The notes beneath the pieces were generated by a model that saw only the letters and a program-made list of their open reading frames with translations, had not been told where the DNA came from and did no database searches. From Arachidicoccus rhizosphaerae (GTDB lineage Bacteria; Bacteroidota; Bacteroidia; Chitinophagales; Chitinophagaceae): a stretch of 64,000 nucleotides of DNA. Shown here piece after piece: positions 27,076 through 35,649 of the stretch. The translations under genes and the position numbers were made by a program. Each line of letters starts with the position of its first letter. Positions within the stretch are counted from its first letter, which is position 1. The stretch is taken from contig NZ_FNQY01000006.1 of assembly GCF_900107765.1 (NCBI RefSeq), forward strand, positions 62,001-126,000, read 5' to 3'.

Positions 27076-28968
27076 ATGAACCGACAAATGATGATATCAA
27101 CAAAGATTAAGAACAGAAAACCTAAAGCCCGCGGACTCTTTAATATGCATGGCCGAAATAGCACGTTCAGGATTTTACCGCTTATAGGTCTGTTTTTATT
27201 GGGCAGGGCGGCGGCTCAAAATGCAGCAAATCCTGTGAACCTGGTAAATAATAACGATATAGCGGTGAATGCAGGGTTTGCAGACCCGGATATTCGCTAT
27301 CCGGCCTATTTTAAAAACACGGCTACCTATAACAAGGATTATGGGGAATTAACAGGCATACTGAATCTGGCAAAGACTTATCAAATAACCGGATGGCAGG
27401 GAGAACGGGTCTTTATGCAACTACTGATACAGGCAAATGAACCGGTGAACGGCTGTAGCGTCATAGCGCAGGATTTACAAAGCATGGCTAAAGAAGGGAC
27501 GTCAAAAGCTGGCACCGTGCAGAAATCCGTGGATAAAACGATAAAAGCCAGCTATGTCAAGGCTGGGTTTGTAGGCTATGTGCTGTCTAATGGGATAGGT
27601 GCTTCAGGCAGCGGCTGCGGCATTGATACGGCTACGCAGCACTTGTCTTATGTTATGGCGGACCGTATTGGAAAAGCAGCTATCAACGCTATTGGCAGCG
27701 GTAAAAACCAGCCGGTCTGGGTAGGGGTTCAGATCCCTGAAAATGCAACGCCGGGCTTGTATAAAGGAACTTTGAGGATGGTGTACCAGCCAGCCGGTGG
27801 CAAAAAAAGAGAGGAGCTGTTCCATTATCAATTGGAGGTAAAAAATCACAGGCTCCCAGCCGCCAGTCAATGGAAATTTCATCTGGACCTCTGGCAATAT
27901 CCCATGGCTGTTGCCAGGTGGTATCAGGTGGAGCCCTGGTCTAAAGCACACTTTGAAAAAATGCGCCCTTATATGCAGTGGCTGGCCCGTGCCGGACAGA
28001 AGGTCATTACAGCGGGTATCATCCATGATCCCTGGAACGGTCAGACCTACGACGCCTATCCATCCATGGTAAAATGGACCAGACATAAGGACGGTAGCTG
28101 GAGTTATGATTACCGGATTTTTGATAAGTGGGTTCAGTTTATGATGGATATGGGCATTAATCAGCAGATTAATTGTTATTCCATGGTGCCCTGGCACAAT
28201 ACCTTTACTTATTTTGACGAGGCTACGGGTACAGATAAAAAACTGGTGGCTACTCCCGGAACACCTGAGTACAATAGTTTCTGGAAAAACATGCTGGAAG
28301 ACTTTGCCCGCCATCTGACGGCTAAAGGCTGGTTTGATAAGACCTGTATTGCCATGGACGAGCGCCCGCTGGAAGCCATGCAAAAAGTTATCAGCCTGAT
28401 CAAAGGGCTTCCCCATCCCTTTAAATTGTCTCTGGCCGGCAGCTATCATAAAGAACTGGACAAGGAGATTTATGACTATAGCATTACCACCAGAGAGTCC
28501 TATGATCAGGAAGTGCTGCATAGAAGGCTGGCGGCAGGTCTGCCCACCACTTATTATACCTGCTGTAGTGAAGACCACCCCAACACCTTTAGCTTTTCTC
28601 CACCTGCAGAGGCGGCATTTATACCGCTACTGTCCGCCTCCAGGCAGCTTACCGGCTATCTGAGGTGGGCCTATAACGCATGGCCGGAAAACCCTTTAAC
28701 CGACAGCCGTTTTGGCAGCTGGTCCTCGGGGGATACTTATCTGGTTTATCCGGGCCCGCAAAGCGCTGTGCGCTTTGAACAACTGATCCGGGGTATCCAG
28801 GATTTTGAAAAGATTCGGCTGTTGAAAGAAAGCTTTAAGGCGGCCCATAATGAGCAGGTCTTAGAAAACCTGGAAAAGGTTTTATCGCAGTGCACGGTAG
28901 AAAATTTAAAAAAGCAGGGCGCGAAGGCGCTCGTTCAGGCCGTGGAAACAACGATTAATCAGTATTAG
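27076..28968 (+). CDS. GH123-like / DUF4091 domain exported protein
   Basis: The 630-residue protein has a signal sequence (FRILPLIGLFLLGRAAAQ). An internal ATG at 27145 would give a more conventional leader. An N-terminal beta-sandwich (about 55-270) is followed by a TIM barrel (about 280-530) with WKFHLDLWQYP, MQWLARAGQKVITAGIIHDPW, and TCIAMDERPLEAM, which holds an Asp-Glu pair as in GH123 N-acetyl-beta-galactosaminidases. The C-terminal part (GYLRWAYNAWPENP, SGDTYLVYPGP) is the DUF4091 signature. It likely cleaves a terminal N-acetylhexosamine by substrate-assisted catalysis. It is paired with GH89 upstream and ends the carbohydrate locus before a terminator. Confidence 0.8.
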   Translation: MNRQMMISTKIKNRKPKARGLFNMHGRNSTFRILPLIGLFLLGRAAAQNAANPVNLVNNNDIAVNAGFADPDIRYPAYFKNTATYNKDYGELTGILNLAKTYQITGWQGERVFMQLLIQANEPVNGCSVIAQDLQSMAKEGTSKAGTVQKSVDKTIKASYVKAGFVGYVLSNGIGASGSGCGIDTATQHLSYVMADRIGKAAINAIGSGKNQPVWVGVQIPENATPGLYKGTLRMVYQPAGGKKREELFHYQLEVKNHRLPAASQWKFHLDLWQYPMAVARWYQVEPWSKAHFEKMRPYMQWLARAGQKVITAGIIHDPWNGQTYDAYPSMVKWTRHKDGSWSYDYRIFDKWVQFMMDMGINQQINCYSMVPWHNTFTYFDEATGTDKKLVATPGTPEYNSFWKNMLEDFARHLTAKGWFDKTCIAMDERPLEAMQKVISLIKGLPHPFKLSLAGSYHKELDKEIYDYSITTRESYDQEVLHRRLAAGLPTTYYTCCSEDHPNTFSFSPPAEAAFIPLLSASRQLTGYLRWAYNAWPENPLTDSRFGSWSSGDTYLVYPGPQSAVRFEQLIRGIQDFEKIRLLKESFKAAHNEQVLENLEKVLSQCTVENLKKQGAKALVQAVETTINQY

Positions 28969-28986
28969 CCCGGCAGTGAATAATAG

Positions 28987-29038
28987 ATACCCATAAAGGC
29001 GTTTGCCGGACCCGGCCGGTAGCCGCCTTTATGGGTAT
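28987..29038 (+). terminator. Terminator at the end of the carbohydrate locus
   Basis: A 15-bp perfect inverted repeat (ATACCCATAAAGGCG / CGCCTTTATGGGTAT) lies between the convergent GH123-like and SDR genes and can serve both strands. Confidence 0.65.
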
Positions 29039-29107
29039 TGTATCACCATCACCAGCCTGTAATGGTAGCGCTATGATCCCTGAAGAACGCTTTTTTAATG
29101 CGAGGCA

Positions 29108-29911
29108 TTACATAGCCGCTTTTTCCAGTTCTTTGTGGAAAAGATCCGCCCCCAGCTTCATTCGTTTGTCATAATTGCTATCAGCCACTGCTCCGGCCAG
29201 ATAGCGAAGCTGGTCTTTGCCGTCGGTGGCTGCCTGATATATGACGGCTGTTACGAGGTCTACGGGCTGAAATTTACGGACCATTTCTTCCATCAGATAG
29301 CCATTGGTAAATTTATTAAAACCTGCTTCATAATCCGGGTGGACCGCGGTTATAATGGCGTTGCCAAAATCCGTTTGTGTAGGTCCCGGCAGGATGGTTT
29401 TAATCTGTATGCCAAAAGGTTTTAACTCAAAGGCCATGCTCTCTGTCCATCCTTCAACCGCCCATTTTGTGGCGTGATACAGGGAGAAATACGGATAGGC
29501 CATAAAGCCGCCTTCTGAGGAGATGCTGATCAGTACACCGCTCTGCCGCTCTCTGAAATGAGGGAGAAAGGCACGGGTAACACGGATAACCCCCAGAACA
29601 TTCGTATCCAAAATACGTTGCATGTCCTGGTCGGTAGTGCCTTCAAGCGCACCTACAATACCGAAGGCTGCATTGTTTACAACGACGTCTATGGGCCTCA
29701 AGGCGATAGCCTTTTGCACCGTGGTCAGAATTTGTTCCGGGCTAGTGACATCCAGGGGCAAAACCGTTACATTTTCCAGTCCTGTCAGTTCCGTTTCCTT
29801 TTCAGGATGACGCATTGTAGCGATTACATGCCAGCCTTTTGCCTGAAAAAAACGGGCAGTTGCCTTCCCTATTCCTGAAGAAGCACCCGTTATAAAAATT
29901 GTCTTTGCCAT
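29108..29911 (-). CDS. Short-chain dehydrogenase/reductase (SDR)
   Basis: I choose the ATG at 29911 (267 residues) because the protein then begins directly with the Rossmann strand MAKTIFITGASSGIGKATA. An upstream in-frame ATG at 30001 would add 30 residues outside the fold. Visible motifs are the TGASSGIG cofactor loop, VVNNAAFG, and the catalytic Ser and YHATK (Tyr/Lys). The substrate is unknown. Upstream on the same strand is an AraC regulator, a common partner of inducible SDR genes. Confidence 0.9.
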   Translation of the reverse strand: MAKTIFITGASSGIGKATARFFQAKGWHVIATMRHPEKETELTGLENVTVLPLDVTSPEQILTTVQKAIALRPIDVVVNNAAFGIVGALEGTTDQDMQRILDTNVLGVIRVTRAFLPHFRERQSGVLISISSEGGFMAYPYFSLYHATKWAVEGWTESMAFELKPFGIQIKTILPGPTQTDFGNAIITAVHPDYEAGFNKFTNGYLMEEMVRKFQPVDLVTAVIYQAATDGKDQLRYLAGAVADSNYDKRMKLGADLFHKELEKAAM

Positions 29912-29997
29912 TACGCTGATTTTTTTTGTTGACACAAAATTAGACCCCGGTAAACGGCAGGCATAACAAGCTTCAAAGGGATTACTACAAAATTCAA

Positions 29998-30888
29998 TCA
30001 ACCGGCGCGGTATTGCAAAGGCGTGACGGTAAGCTTCTTTTTAAAAAAATTATGGAAATGGGTGCTTTGCTTAAAGCCTAACTCGAAGGCAATCTCTGAG
30101 ATATCCTTCCCGGTATGTTTCAATAAGGATTTTGCTTCAGTCAGGATGCGGTCCTGGATGATTTCGGTGGTAGACTTATGTAGGGTTTCCTTTAAAGCCT
30201 TATTGAGATGATTTACATGCACCGCCAGGTTTTCAGCGTAGTCAGCGGGCGTTCGAAGTTGCAGGGAATCGCCCGCTGAAAACTGGCTTTCAAGTAGTTC
30301 CATAAACTGCGTGGTGATCTTCCCGGCGGCATTAATCGGGGATGGCGGTGCCAGTATGGCGGGCTGCAGCTTTTCTGCTTTAAATAATAATTCAAAAACC
30401 AGCACCCTCATTTTATCGAACTTATGTGGGTCGTCCAGCTGCCAGGTGTCGAGCATCTGTTCAAATAAGCGGCTGGCTATTATAGCCTGATGATCGGATA
30501 TATTAATGACCGGCAACCCTCCTGGCTGAAATACCGTATAACGCCCGGGATCTCCAAAATGATGAAAAAAGCTCTCCGTAAATAAACAGAAAAATCCGTG
30601 TTGCGCGCTGCCAAGGGCCTCCCAGCTATAGGGAACGCTGGAGTTGGTAAATAACAGCGCCTGTTTGTCTATGGCGTAGGTGGTATCCGCGTACTGCACC
30701 TCGTATTTTCCATAGATAAGCCCGATTTTAAGATAGTTCCTATACTGAAAGGCAATGGGTTTGATCATACAGCTGGCATAGTCATTAAAGGAGAAAACGT
30801 CAAAGTGTCCGATCTGATTCCAGAGCTCCGGAACAGCCGCGTCTAGCTGCGTCTTGTAAAACTGTTCTAATGACTGGACTTTGTTCAT
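29998..30888 (-). CDS. AraC-family transcriptional regulator
   Basis: The 296-residue protein has an N-terminal cupin-like sensor region (about 1-170). The C-terminal double helix-turn-helix (about 195-296) shows NHLNKALKETLHKSTTEIIQDRILTEAKSLLKHTGKDISEIAFELGFKQSTHFHNFFKKKLTVTPLQYR, the classical AraC/XylS pattern. Located just upstream of the SDR on the same strand, it probably regulates that gene. The ligand is unknown. Confidence 0.93.
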   Translation of the reverse strand: MNKVQSLEQFYKTQLDAAVPELWNQIGHFDVFSFNDYASCMIKPIAFQYRNYLKIGLIYGKYEVQYADTTYAIDKQALLFTNSSVPYSWEALGSAQHGFFCLFTESFFHHFGDPGRYTVFQPGGLPVINISDHQAIIASRLFEQMLDTWQLDDPHKFDKMRVLVFELLFKAEKLQPAILAPPSPINAAGKITTQFMELLESQFSAGDSLQLRTPADYAENLAVHVNHLNKALKETLHKSTTEIIQDRILTEAKSLLKHTGKDISEIAFELGFKQSTHFHNFFKKKLTVTPLQYRAG

Positions 30889-30982
30889 CTGATAAAGATA
30901 CTAAAACTTAACGGACGGCCCCCTTTTTTGACGGCCCCCTGAAAGTCCTGAAGACAGGCTTTACAAGGGCCACCCTTACGAT

Positions 30983-31951
30983 TTAATTAAAACTGGCCCT
31001 GAATTGTAAGGGAGATTGCCGGGTCTTTGTTTTAAAAAGCTTATGAAAGGACTGAACATGTTCAAAGCCTAATTCATAAGCAATTTCACTGACGGAAAGA
31101 GCGGTCGTGGATAATTGCAGCTTGGCTTTTTCGATGAGCTTTTCATGGATATGTTCCTGCGTGCTTTTGCCGGTCAGTGTTTTTAATAGCCCGCTTAGAT
31201 AGCCTGCGGAGATATGCAGACTGTCAGCAATAAACTGTACGGAAGGTAATCCCTTGGTGGCTGCTGCGTCTGAATTAAAATAATTTTCCAGTAAGCTGTT
31301 CAGCTTATCTAACATTTGGTGACTGGATATCTTTCGGGTAATAAACTGCCTTTCGTAAAACCTTCTGGAATAGTTCAGCAGGGTTTCTATCTGCGACAGG
31401 ATAATATCCTGGCTGAACTTGTCGATATTGGAGTGATATTCTTGCTGAATGTTCTGGATGAGCCCGTTCAGCACTTCTTCTTCCTTGGGAGATAGAAATA
31501 AGGCTTCGTTGGAACTGTAATCAAAGAAGTCGTACTCGTGGATGGTCTTAGCCAGGGGGCTATTCCAGAGAAAATCCGGATGAAAATACAGTATCCAGCC
31601 GGAACGATTGGCTGGCGGCGTAGAGGAGGGCAGAGAACGCAGGATCTGATTAGGCGCTAAAAAGAACATAACGCCTTCGTTAAAATCATAGGTCTGCTGA
31701 CCGTATCCAAGCGTCGGAACGCCTCTTTTGACCGCAATGGAATAAAACTCCTGCAGGACAGCTCCGCTCTTATCTGTTTTCATCTGAGCGTAATCCACTA
31801 CACTGATGAGCGGATGCTCCGGCTGAGGAAGCCCTCTGAGCCGGTGCAGCTCACTGATAGATTTAATCCTCAATATACCCCCGTCCCTGGCCCTGGTTGC
31901 GGCCTTGCCGCTGGGGACGATTTTTCCTTTAGGGTCATTTGCTTGTGCCAT
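30983..31951 (-). CDS. AraC-family transcriptional regulator
   Basis: The 322-residue protein has an N-terminal sensor region and a C-terminal AraC helix-turn-helix (ISAGYLSGLLKTLTGKSTQEHIHEKLIEKAKLQLSTTALSVSEIAYELGFEHVQSFHKLFKTKTRQSPLQFR). Its N-terminal segment resembles the partial regulator at 1-93, indicating paralogues about 31 kb apart. It is placed downstream of an SDR and an NmrA-like gene on the same strand and may control that pair. Confidence 0.93.
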   Translation of the reverse strand: MAQANDPKGKIVPSGKAATRARDGGILRIKSISELHRLRGLPQPEHPLISVVDYAQMKTDKSGAVLQEFYSIAVKRGVPTLGYGQQTYDFNEGVMFFLAPNQILRSLPSSTPPANRSGWILYFHPDFLWNSPLAKTIHEYDFFDYSSNEALFLSPKEEEVLNGLIQNIQQEYHSNIDKFSQDIILSQIETLLNYSRRFYERQFITRKISSHQMLDKLNSLLENYFNSDAAATKGLPSVQFIADSLHISAGYLSGLLKTLTGKSTQEHIHEKLIEKAKLQLSTTALSVSEIAYELGFEHVQSFHKLFKTKTRQSPLQFRASFN

Positions 31952-32055
31952 TTGTCAAAGTTATTATTTTTTGTCATGCCCGCTCAGACGAGCCTGCCTG
32001 CTTACCCTAGGTAAAATCAGGCCGCCTGATAGTTTCCTGACAGTTCCTGTTACCG

Positions 32056-32781
32056 TTACCACGGAACGGCTCCCTGACGGCTAAAAAAGCCGCCTGTAGG
32101 GCCATTTTGGTCAATGGTTGCATATTGGACGATAACTTTAGCAGCCTCCTCAACCGTGTTAAAGCCTTGATAGTTGTTCAGGTTAGTCGCTGTATAGCCA
32201 GGCGTCACGCTATTGATTTTGAACGCTTTGTTCTTTAGCTGGCCGGCCAGAAGGACGCTTAAGGCGTTGAGTGCGGTTTTTGAGGCGCTATAGGCATCGT
32301 AATTCAGGTAGTTAGCGCTGTCAGTAGCTAAATGGGTATGGAGCGACCCCAGTTCACTGGACACATTGACGATGACTGGCAGCGGCGCTTTTTCCAGTAA
32401 GGGTAAAAAGGCCTGTGTAACCTGAACCGCCCCGAAAAAATTAGTTTCAAATAGGACCCTCAGATTACTTAACGCCCCCTGGTGAATACTTTGATCCTTA
32501 TCTCCTGCAATGGCCGCATTATTAATCAGAATGTCCAGAGCGCCGGCCTCCGCTGCTACCACTTGTGCGGCGGAGTGAATGGAATCGGTGCCCGTGACAT
32601 CTATTTGGAGTAAAGAGATGTGCCGGGCGCCTGCCTCTTGTAAGGCTGCCACGGCCACCGCTCCCTTCGCCCTGTCTCTGGAGCCTATATATACATGGTA
32701 TTTGTCATTATCCAGGGCCAGTATTTTTGCGGCGGCCAGACCAATGCCCTGATTGGCGCCCGTGATCAGTACTGTTTTCAT
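32056..32781 (-). CDS. Short-chain dehydrogenase/reductase (SDR)
   Basis: Start chosen at 32781 (241 residues), where MKTVLITGANQGIGLAAA opens the Rossmann fold; an ATG at 32808 adds nine residues. Motifs: TGANQGIG, ILINNAAIAG, the catalytic Ser in NVSSELG and YSASK. It lies just behind the NmrA-like gene, 34 bases away from the chosen start (7 from the alternative), so the two are probably co-transcribed. Substrate unknown. Confidence 0.9.
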   Translation of the reverse strand: MKTVLITGANQGIGLAAAKILALDNDKYHVYIGSRDRAKGAVAVAALQEAGARHISLLQIDVTGTDSIHSAAQVVAAEAGALDILINNAAIAGDKDQSIHQGALSNLRVLFETNFFGAVQVTQAFLPLLEKAPLPVIVNVSSELGSLHTHLATDSANYLNYDAYSASKTALNALSVLLAGQLKNKAFKINSVTPGYTATNLNNYQGFNTVEEAAKVIVQYATIDQNGPTGGFFSRQGAVPW

Positions 32782-32815
32782 TGGGTGAATTGTTGTCGTT
32801 TTAAACATTGTTTTC

Positions 32816-33715
32816 CTATGACTGACCTTGATAAATACGGGTAAATTCCGGGAGGTAATCCCGCAACTTCACTTTTCCGAGCGCGGGACGATGGCGGTAA
32901 TAGTCCTCATACATGCGGCCCTCTCTCATGGATGATTGCATTTCTGTAAAACCTCTGGCGATGGATTCAGGCAGGCCGTTTTGCGTCAGGTTCTGCACCA
33001 TCTGCTCGTCCGGTATGGTGATCCATTTTAAATCCGGGACCCCGATAGCTGCTCCCAGCATATCTGCAATTTGCTGGCAACTGATTTCTTCGCTGGCAAT
33101 ATATTGAACGGTTCTGCCTGCAAAGGGACTTAATAATGCCGAGGCCACGGTATCTGCGATATCATAAGGAGAGACCCAGGGCTTTTTAGTTTCCCCGCCA
33201 TAATTGCTGGCAATGATTCCCTTTTCCTTAATGAGGGGAATAAAACCCAGCAGGTTATAATAAAAGCCAACGGGCCGCATTATCTTAAAATCTACATCAA
33301 AAGGCAACTGGTGGTAAATTTGTTCGATCAGATATCCATATTCAAGGATGCCGTTGCCACTGGCCTTGTCTGCACCCACGGTACTTAGAAAAACAACTTT
33401 TTTTATACCGGTCCGCTGGATGGCCGTTATATAATTTGTGGCAATCTGACGCGTACGGTCCAGGAGCTCGTCTTTAGACAGCTTAAATCCGGGCATGGCG
33501 ACCATGGCATACAATATGTCAGCACCCGTGAAGGTCCTTGTCAGAAATTCGAGGTCTTCTATTTTGCCTAGCGCTGCTGTTGCGCCTATGGATTCAATTT
33601 GATTTTGTTTTTCCGGATTGCTACTGATAATGGTTACCTCCTGCTGCTGCTTAATCAGTGAAGTCGCAAGTGGCCTGGTAATATGGCCCAGAGAGCCGGT
33701 AAGGATAATTTTCAT
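32816..33715 (-). CDS. NmrA-like NAD(P)-binding protein
   Basis: The 299-residue atypical SDR begins with KIILTGSLGHITRPLATSLI (nucleotide-binding loop) and contains DILYAMVAMPG, KKVVFLSTVGADK and DVDFKIMRPVGFYYNLLGF, typical of NmrA/quinone-oxidoreductase-2-like proteins. These are redox sensors or reductases that lack the canonical YxxxK site. It forms a probable operon with the SDR downstream. Confidence 0.85.
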   Translation of the reverse strand: MKIILTGSLGHITRPLATSLIKQQQEVTIISSNPEKQNQIESIGATAALGKIEDLEFLTRTFTGADILYAMVAMPGFKLSKDELLDRTRQIATNYITAIQRTGIKKVVFLSTVGADKASGNGILEYGYLIEQIYHQLPFDVDFKIMRPVGFYYNLLGFIPLIKEKGIIASNYGGETKKPWVSPYDIADTVASALLSPFAGRTVQYIASEEISCQQIADMLGAAIGVPDLKWITIPDEQMVQNLTQNGLPESIARGFTEMQSSMREGRMYEDYYRHRPALGKVKLRDYLPEFTRIYQGQS

Positions 33716-33930
33716 ATTTTTTATTTAATGTTAGGTAAAAGGAGTTGTCTTTTGCTTCAGCAAAGGTGGCAGTTAGTTACCCCTTAATTGTAGCCGAATC
33801 ATAGATTATTGTATCCAAAAATCATATGCGCTTTGGTGGCCGTGTACTTTGTACTGTGTACTGTGTGCTGGCCAGGTGATGATGGGTCATGGCAGCGTCA
33901 TAGCCGCATTATGGCAACTGCTGCTATCAT

Positions 33931-33980
33931 TAAAAAGCCGGCCATTTGCTTTGAGAGGCAAATAAGTGGCCGGCTTTTTA
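33931..33980 (-). terminator. Terminator downstream of the sulfatase gene
   Basis: Perfect arms TAAAAAGCCGGCCA / TGGCCGGCTTTTTA flank a partly self-complementary loop. It is symmetrical enough to work on both strands and sits in the 323-base gap between the NmrA-like gene and the sulfatase. Confidence 0.75.
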
Positions 33981-34038
33981 ATGAGCCCAAAGGTGGAAAT
34001 TAAGACAAGGAGGCTTTAATCAAGCGCTTCAGATCTCG

Positions 34039-35445
34039 TTAATTTTTGGGCGGATCGGTTCTGTCAGGGGTTAAATCAGGCAGATACATGCGCCAGGTGT
34101 TAAGTTTTGCGGCGAGCTGCTGCACCAGCTTTTTGTGATCCGCAGCAAGATTAGTCGTTTCATATTTGTCTTTATCCATGTCATATAGCTCCGCGTCCGA
34201 TAACTTGCCATGAAAATCCATCAGCAGTTTCCATTTACCCGAGCGGATAGCCAGGTTGGGGCTTCGGTCCCGGCCTTTGGGATAATTAAATGCGTAGGTG
34301 TTTCTACCATATTCCCAATACATATCCTTATTTCTGGCAGCGGGCTGTCCCAGCAGCACAGACACCCTGTTTTCTCCATCCCCTTTATAATTAGCCGGCA
34401 GCAGGGCGCCTGCAATGGCGGTGAGTGAAGGCAGCATATCCGTGGAATTTAATACGGAACTGCTGTCAATATTTCCTGCCGGAACGTGACCCGGCCATTT
34501 TATGATAAAAGGCATCCGGATGCCCCCTTCATAGAGTGAAAGCTTTGAGCCTCTCAGGCCGGCGGCGCGGCTGCCCCGGAAGCTGGGCAAAGGCCCGTTG
34601 TCACTGGTAAAAATAACCATTGTATTTTGATCGATACCCAGCTGTTTTAACCCATCCAACAGCCGTCCGATCTGCAGGTCATATTCTTTTAATACCAGTT
34701 TAAAGGCTGCTTCCTGTTCCGGGTTCATGGGGAACTTGCCCTCGTACACCTGGTCGACGTAAGGAACCCAGGGCGTATGCATATCATCCGGCCAGAGGTT
34801 GACAAAGCAGGGCTGCCCTTTATGTCTTTTTAGAAAATCCAGCGTTTTGTCAACAAAATACCGGGTTCGGTTCCATCTTTTAATACTGTCTTTATCAGAC
34901 CAGATCCAGTCGGTGGCCGTAATCAGGGAATCCGGGTCGGGGCTTTCATAAGTACTGATGTGCTCATCAAATCCGTACTTATCAAAATTCGGCGCATTTT
35001 TAATATCCCTGCCGCCGCCCATATGCCATTTGCCAAAATGGCCTGTCGCGTATCCTGCCGCTTTTAAAATTTTTGCCAGTGACGGCGCATGGACGTTCAG
35101 GTAGTTGGCCTGCTCCGCCAGGCCGTTACTGCGACGGTCGTTTAAAAAGGTCGTGAAATTCCATTCAGCAGGGAACATGCCGGTTAAAAGGCTTACTCTG
35201 GAAGGGCTGCAAATAGGTGCAGCGCTGTAATACTGTGTGAATTTGGTGCCTTCCCTGGCGATACGGTCTATATTCGGCGTAGAAACAAATTTGCCGCCGA
35301 ATGCGCTGATGTCGCTATAGCCCATGTCATCGGTCAGTATAAAAATTATATTGGGCTTTTGCTGGGCATAAAGGATCTGGGTGAGTGCCAGAAGTGCAAC
35401 GCATATCAGTATCCGTTTTTTGACTGTTTTCATGGAAAGTAGCAT
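34039..35445 (-). CDS. Exported sulfatase (arylsulfatase A-like)
   Basis: The 468-residue protein has a signal peptide (ILICVALLALTQILYAQ) and the sulfatase core beginning PNIIFILTDDMGYSDISAFGG (metal-binding Asp pair). The activation signature CSPSR (Cys79) is of the formylglycine type and needs a formylglycine-generating enzyme. Further family motifs are GYATGHFGKWHMGGG, FVNLWPDDMHTPW and FTSDNGP. It hydrolyses a sulfate ester, probably on a sugar. Occurring after the GH89/GH123-like genes, it could process sulfated N-acetylhexosamines, but it is a separate unit on the other strand. An ATG four codons in is an alternative start. Confidence 0.9.
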   Translation of the reverse strand: MLLSMKTVKKRILICVALLALTQILYAQQKPNIIFILTDDMGYSDISAFGGKFVSTPNIDRIAREGTKFTQYYSAAPICSPSRVSLLTGMFPAEWNFTTFLNDRRSNGLAEQANYLNVHAPSLAKILKAAGYATGHFGKWHMGGGRDIKNAPNFDKYGFDEHISTYESPDPDSLITATDWIWSDKDSIKRWNRTRYFVDKTLDFLKRHKGQPCFVNLWPDDMHTPWVPYVDQVYEGKFPMNPEQEAAFKLVLKEYDLQIGRLLDGLKQLGIDQNTMVIFTSDNGPLPSFRGSRAAGLRGSKLSLYEGGIRMPFIIKWPGHVPAGNIDSSSVLNSTDMLPSLTAIAGALLPANYKGDGENRVSVLLGQPAARNKDMYWEYGRNTYAFNYPKGRDRSPNLAIRSGKWKLLMDFHGKLSDAELYDMDKDKYETTNLAADHKKLVQQLAAKLNTWRMYLPDLTPDRTDPPKN

Positions 35446-35649
35446 TTTAGAAGATCGTGACCCGGTAAAAAAGGATGATCGGGCTGTCAGATACTCCAGT
35501 ACCGGAAGCCTCCCTTTAGAGGCCTTATAAAGTTATAAAAGCTTGTATTAAAAGTCCGCAAACCAGCACTAAATAACAATTTGTTTAATAGTATAGATAA
35601 GAAATCCGCAGCGACGCTACCTTTGCCCTTTTATTCTTTAGACAGATGC

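Noticed and set aside
27604-28578. Long open frame (324 codons) on the minus strand inside the GH123-like gene
   Set aside because: No domain, signal or codon pattern supports it; it mirrors the strong coding frame of the plus strand.
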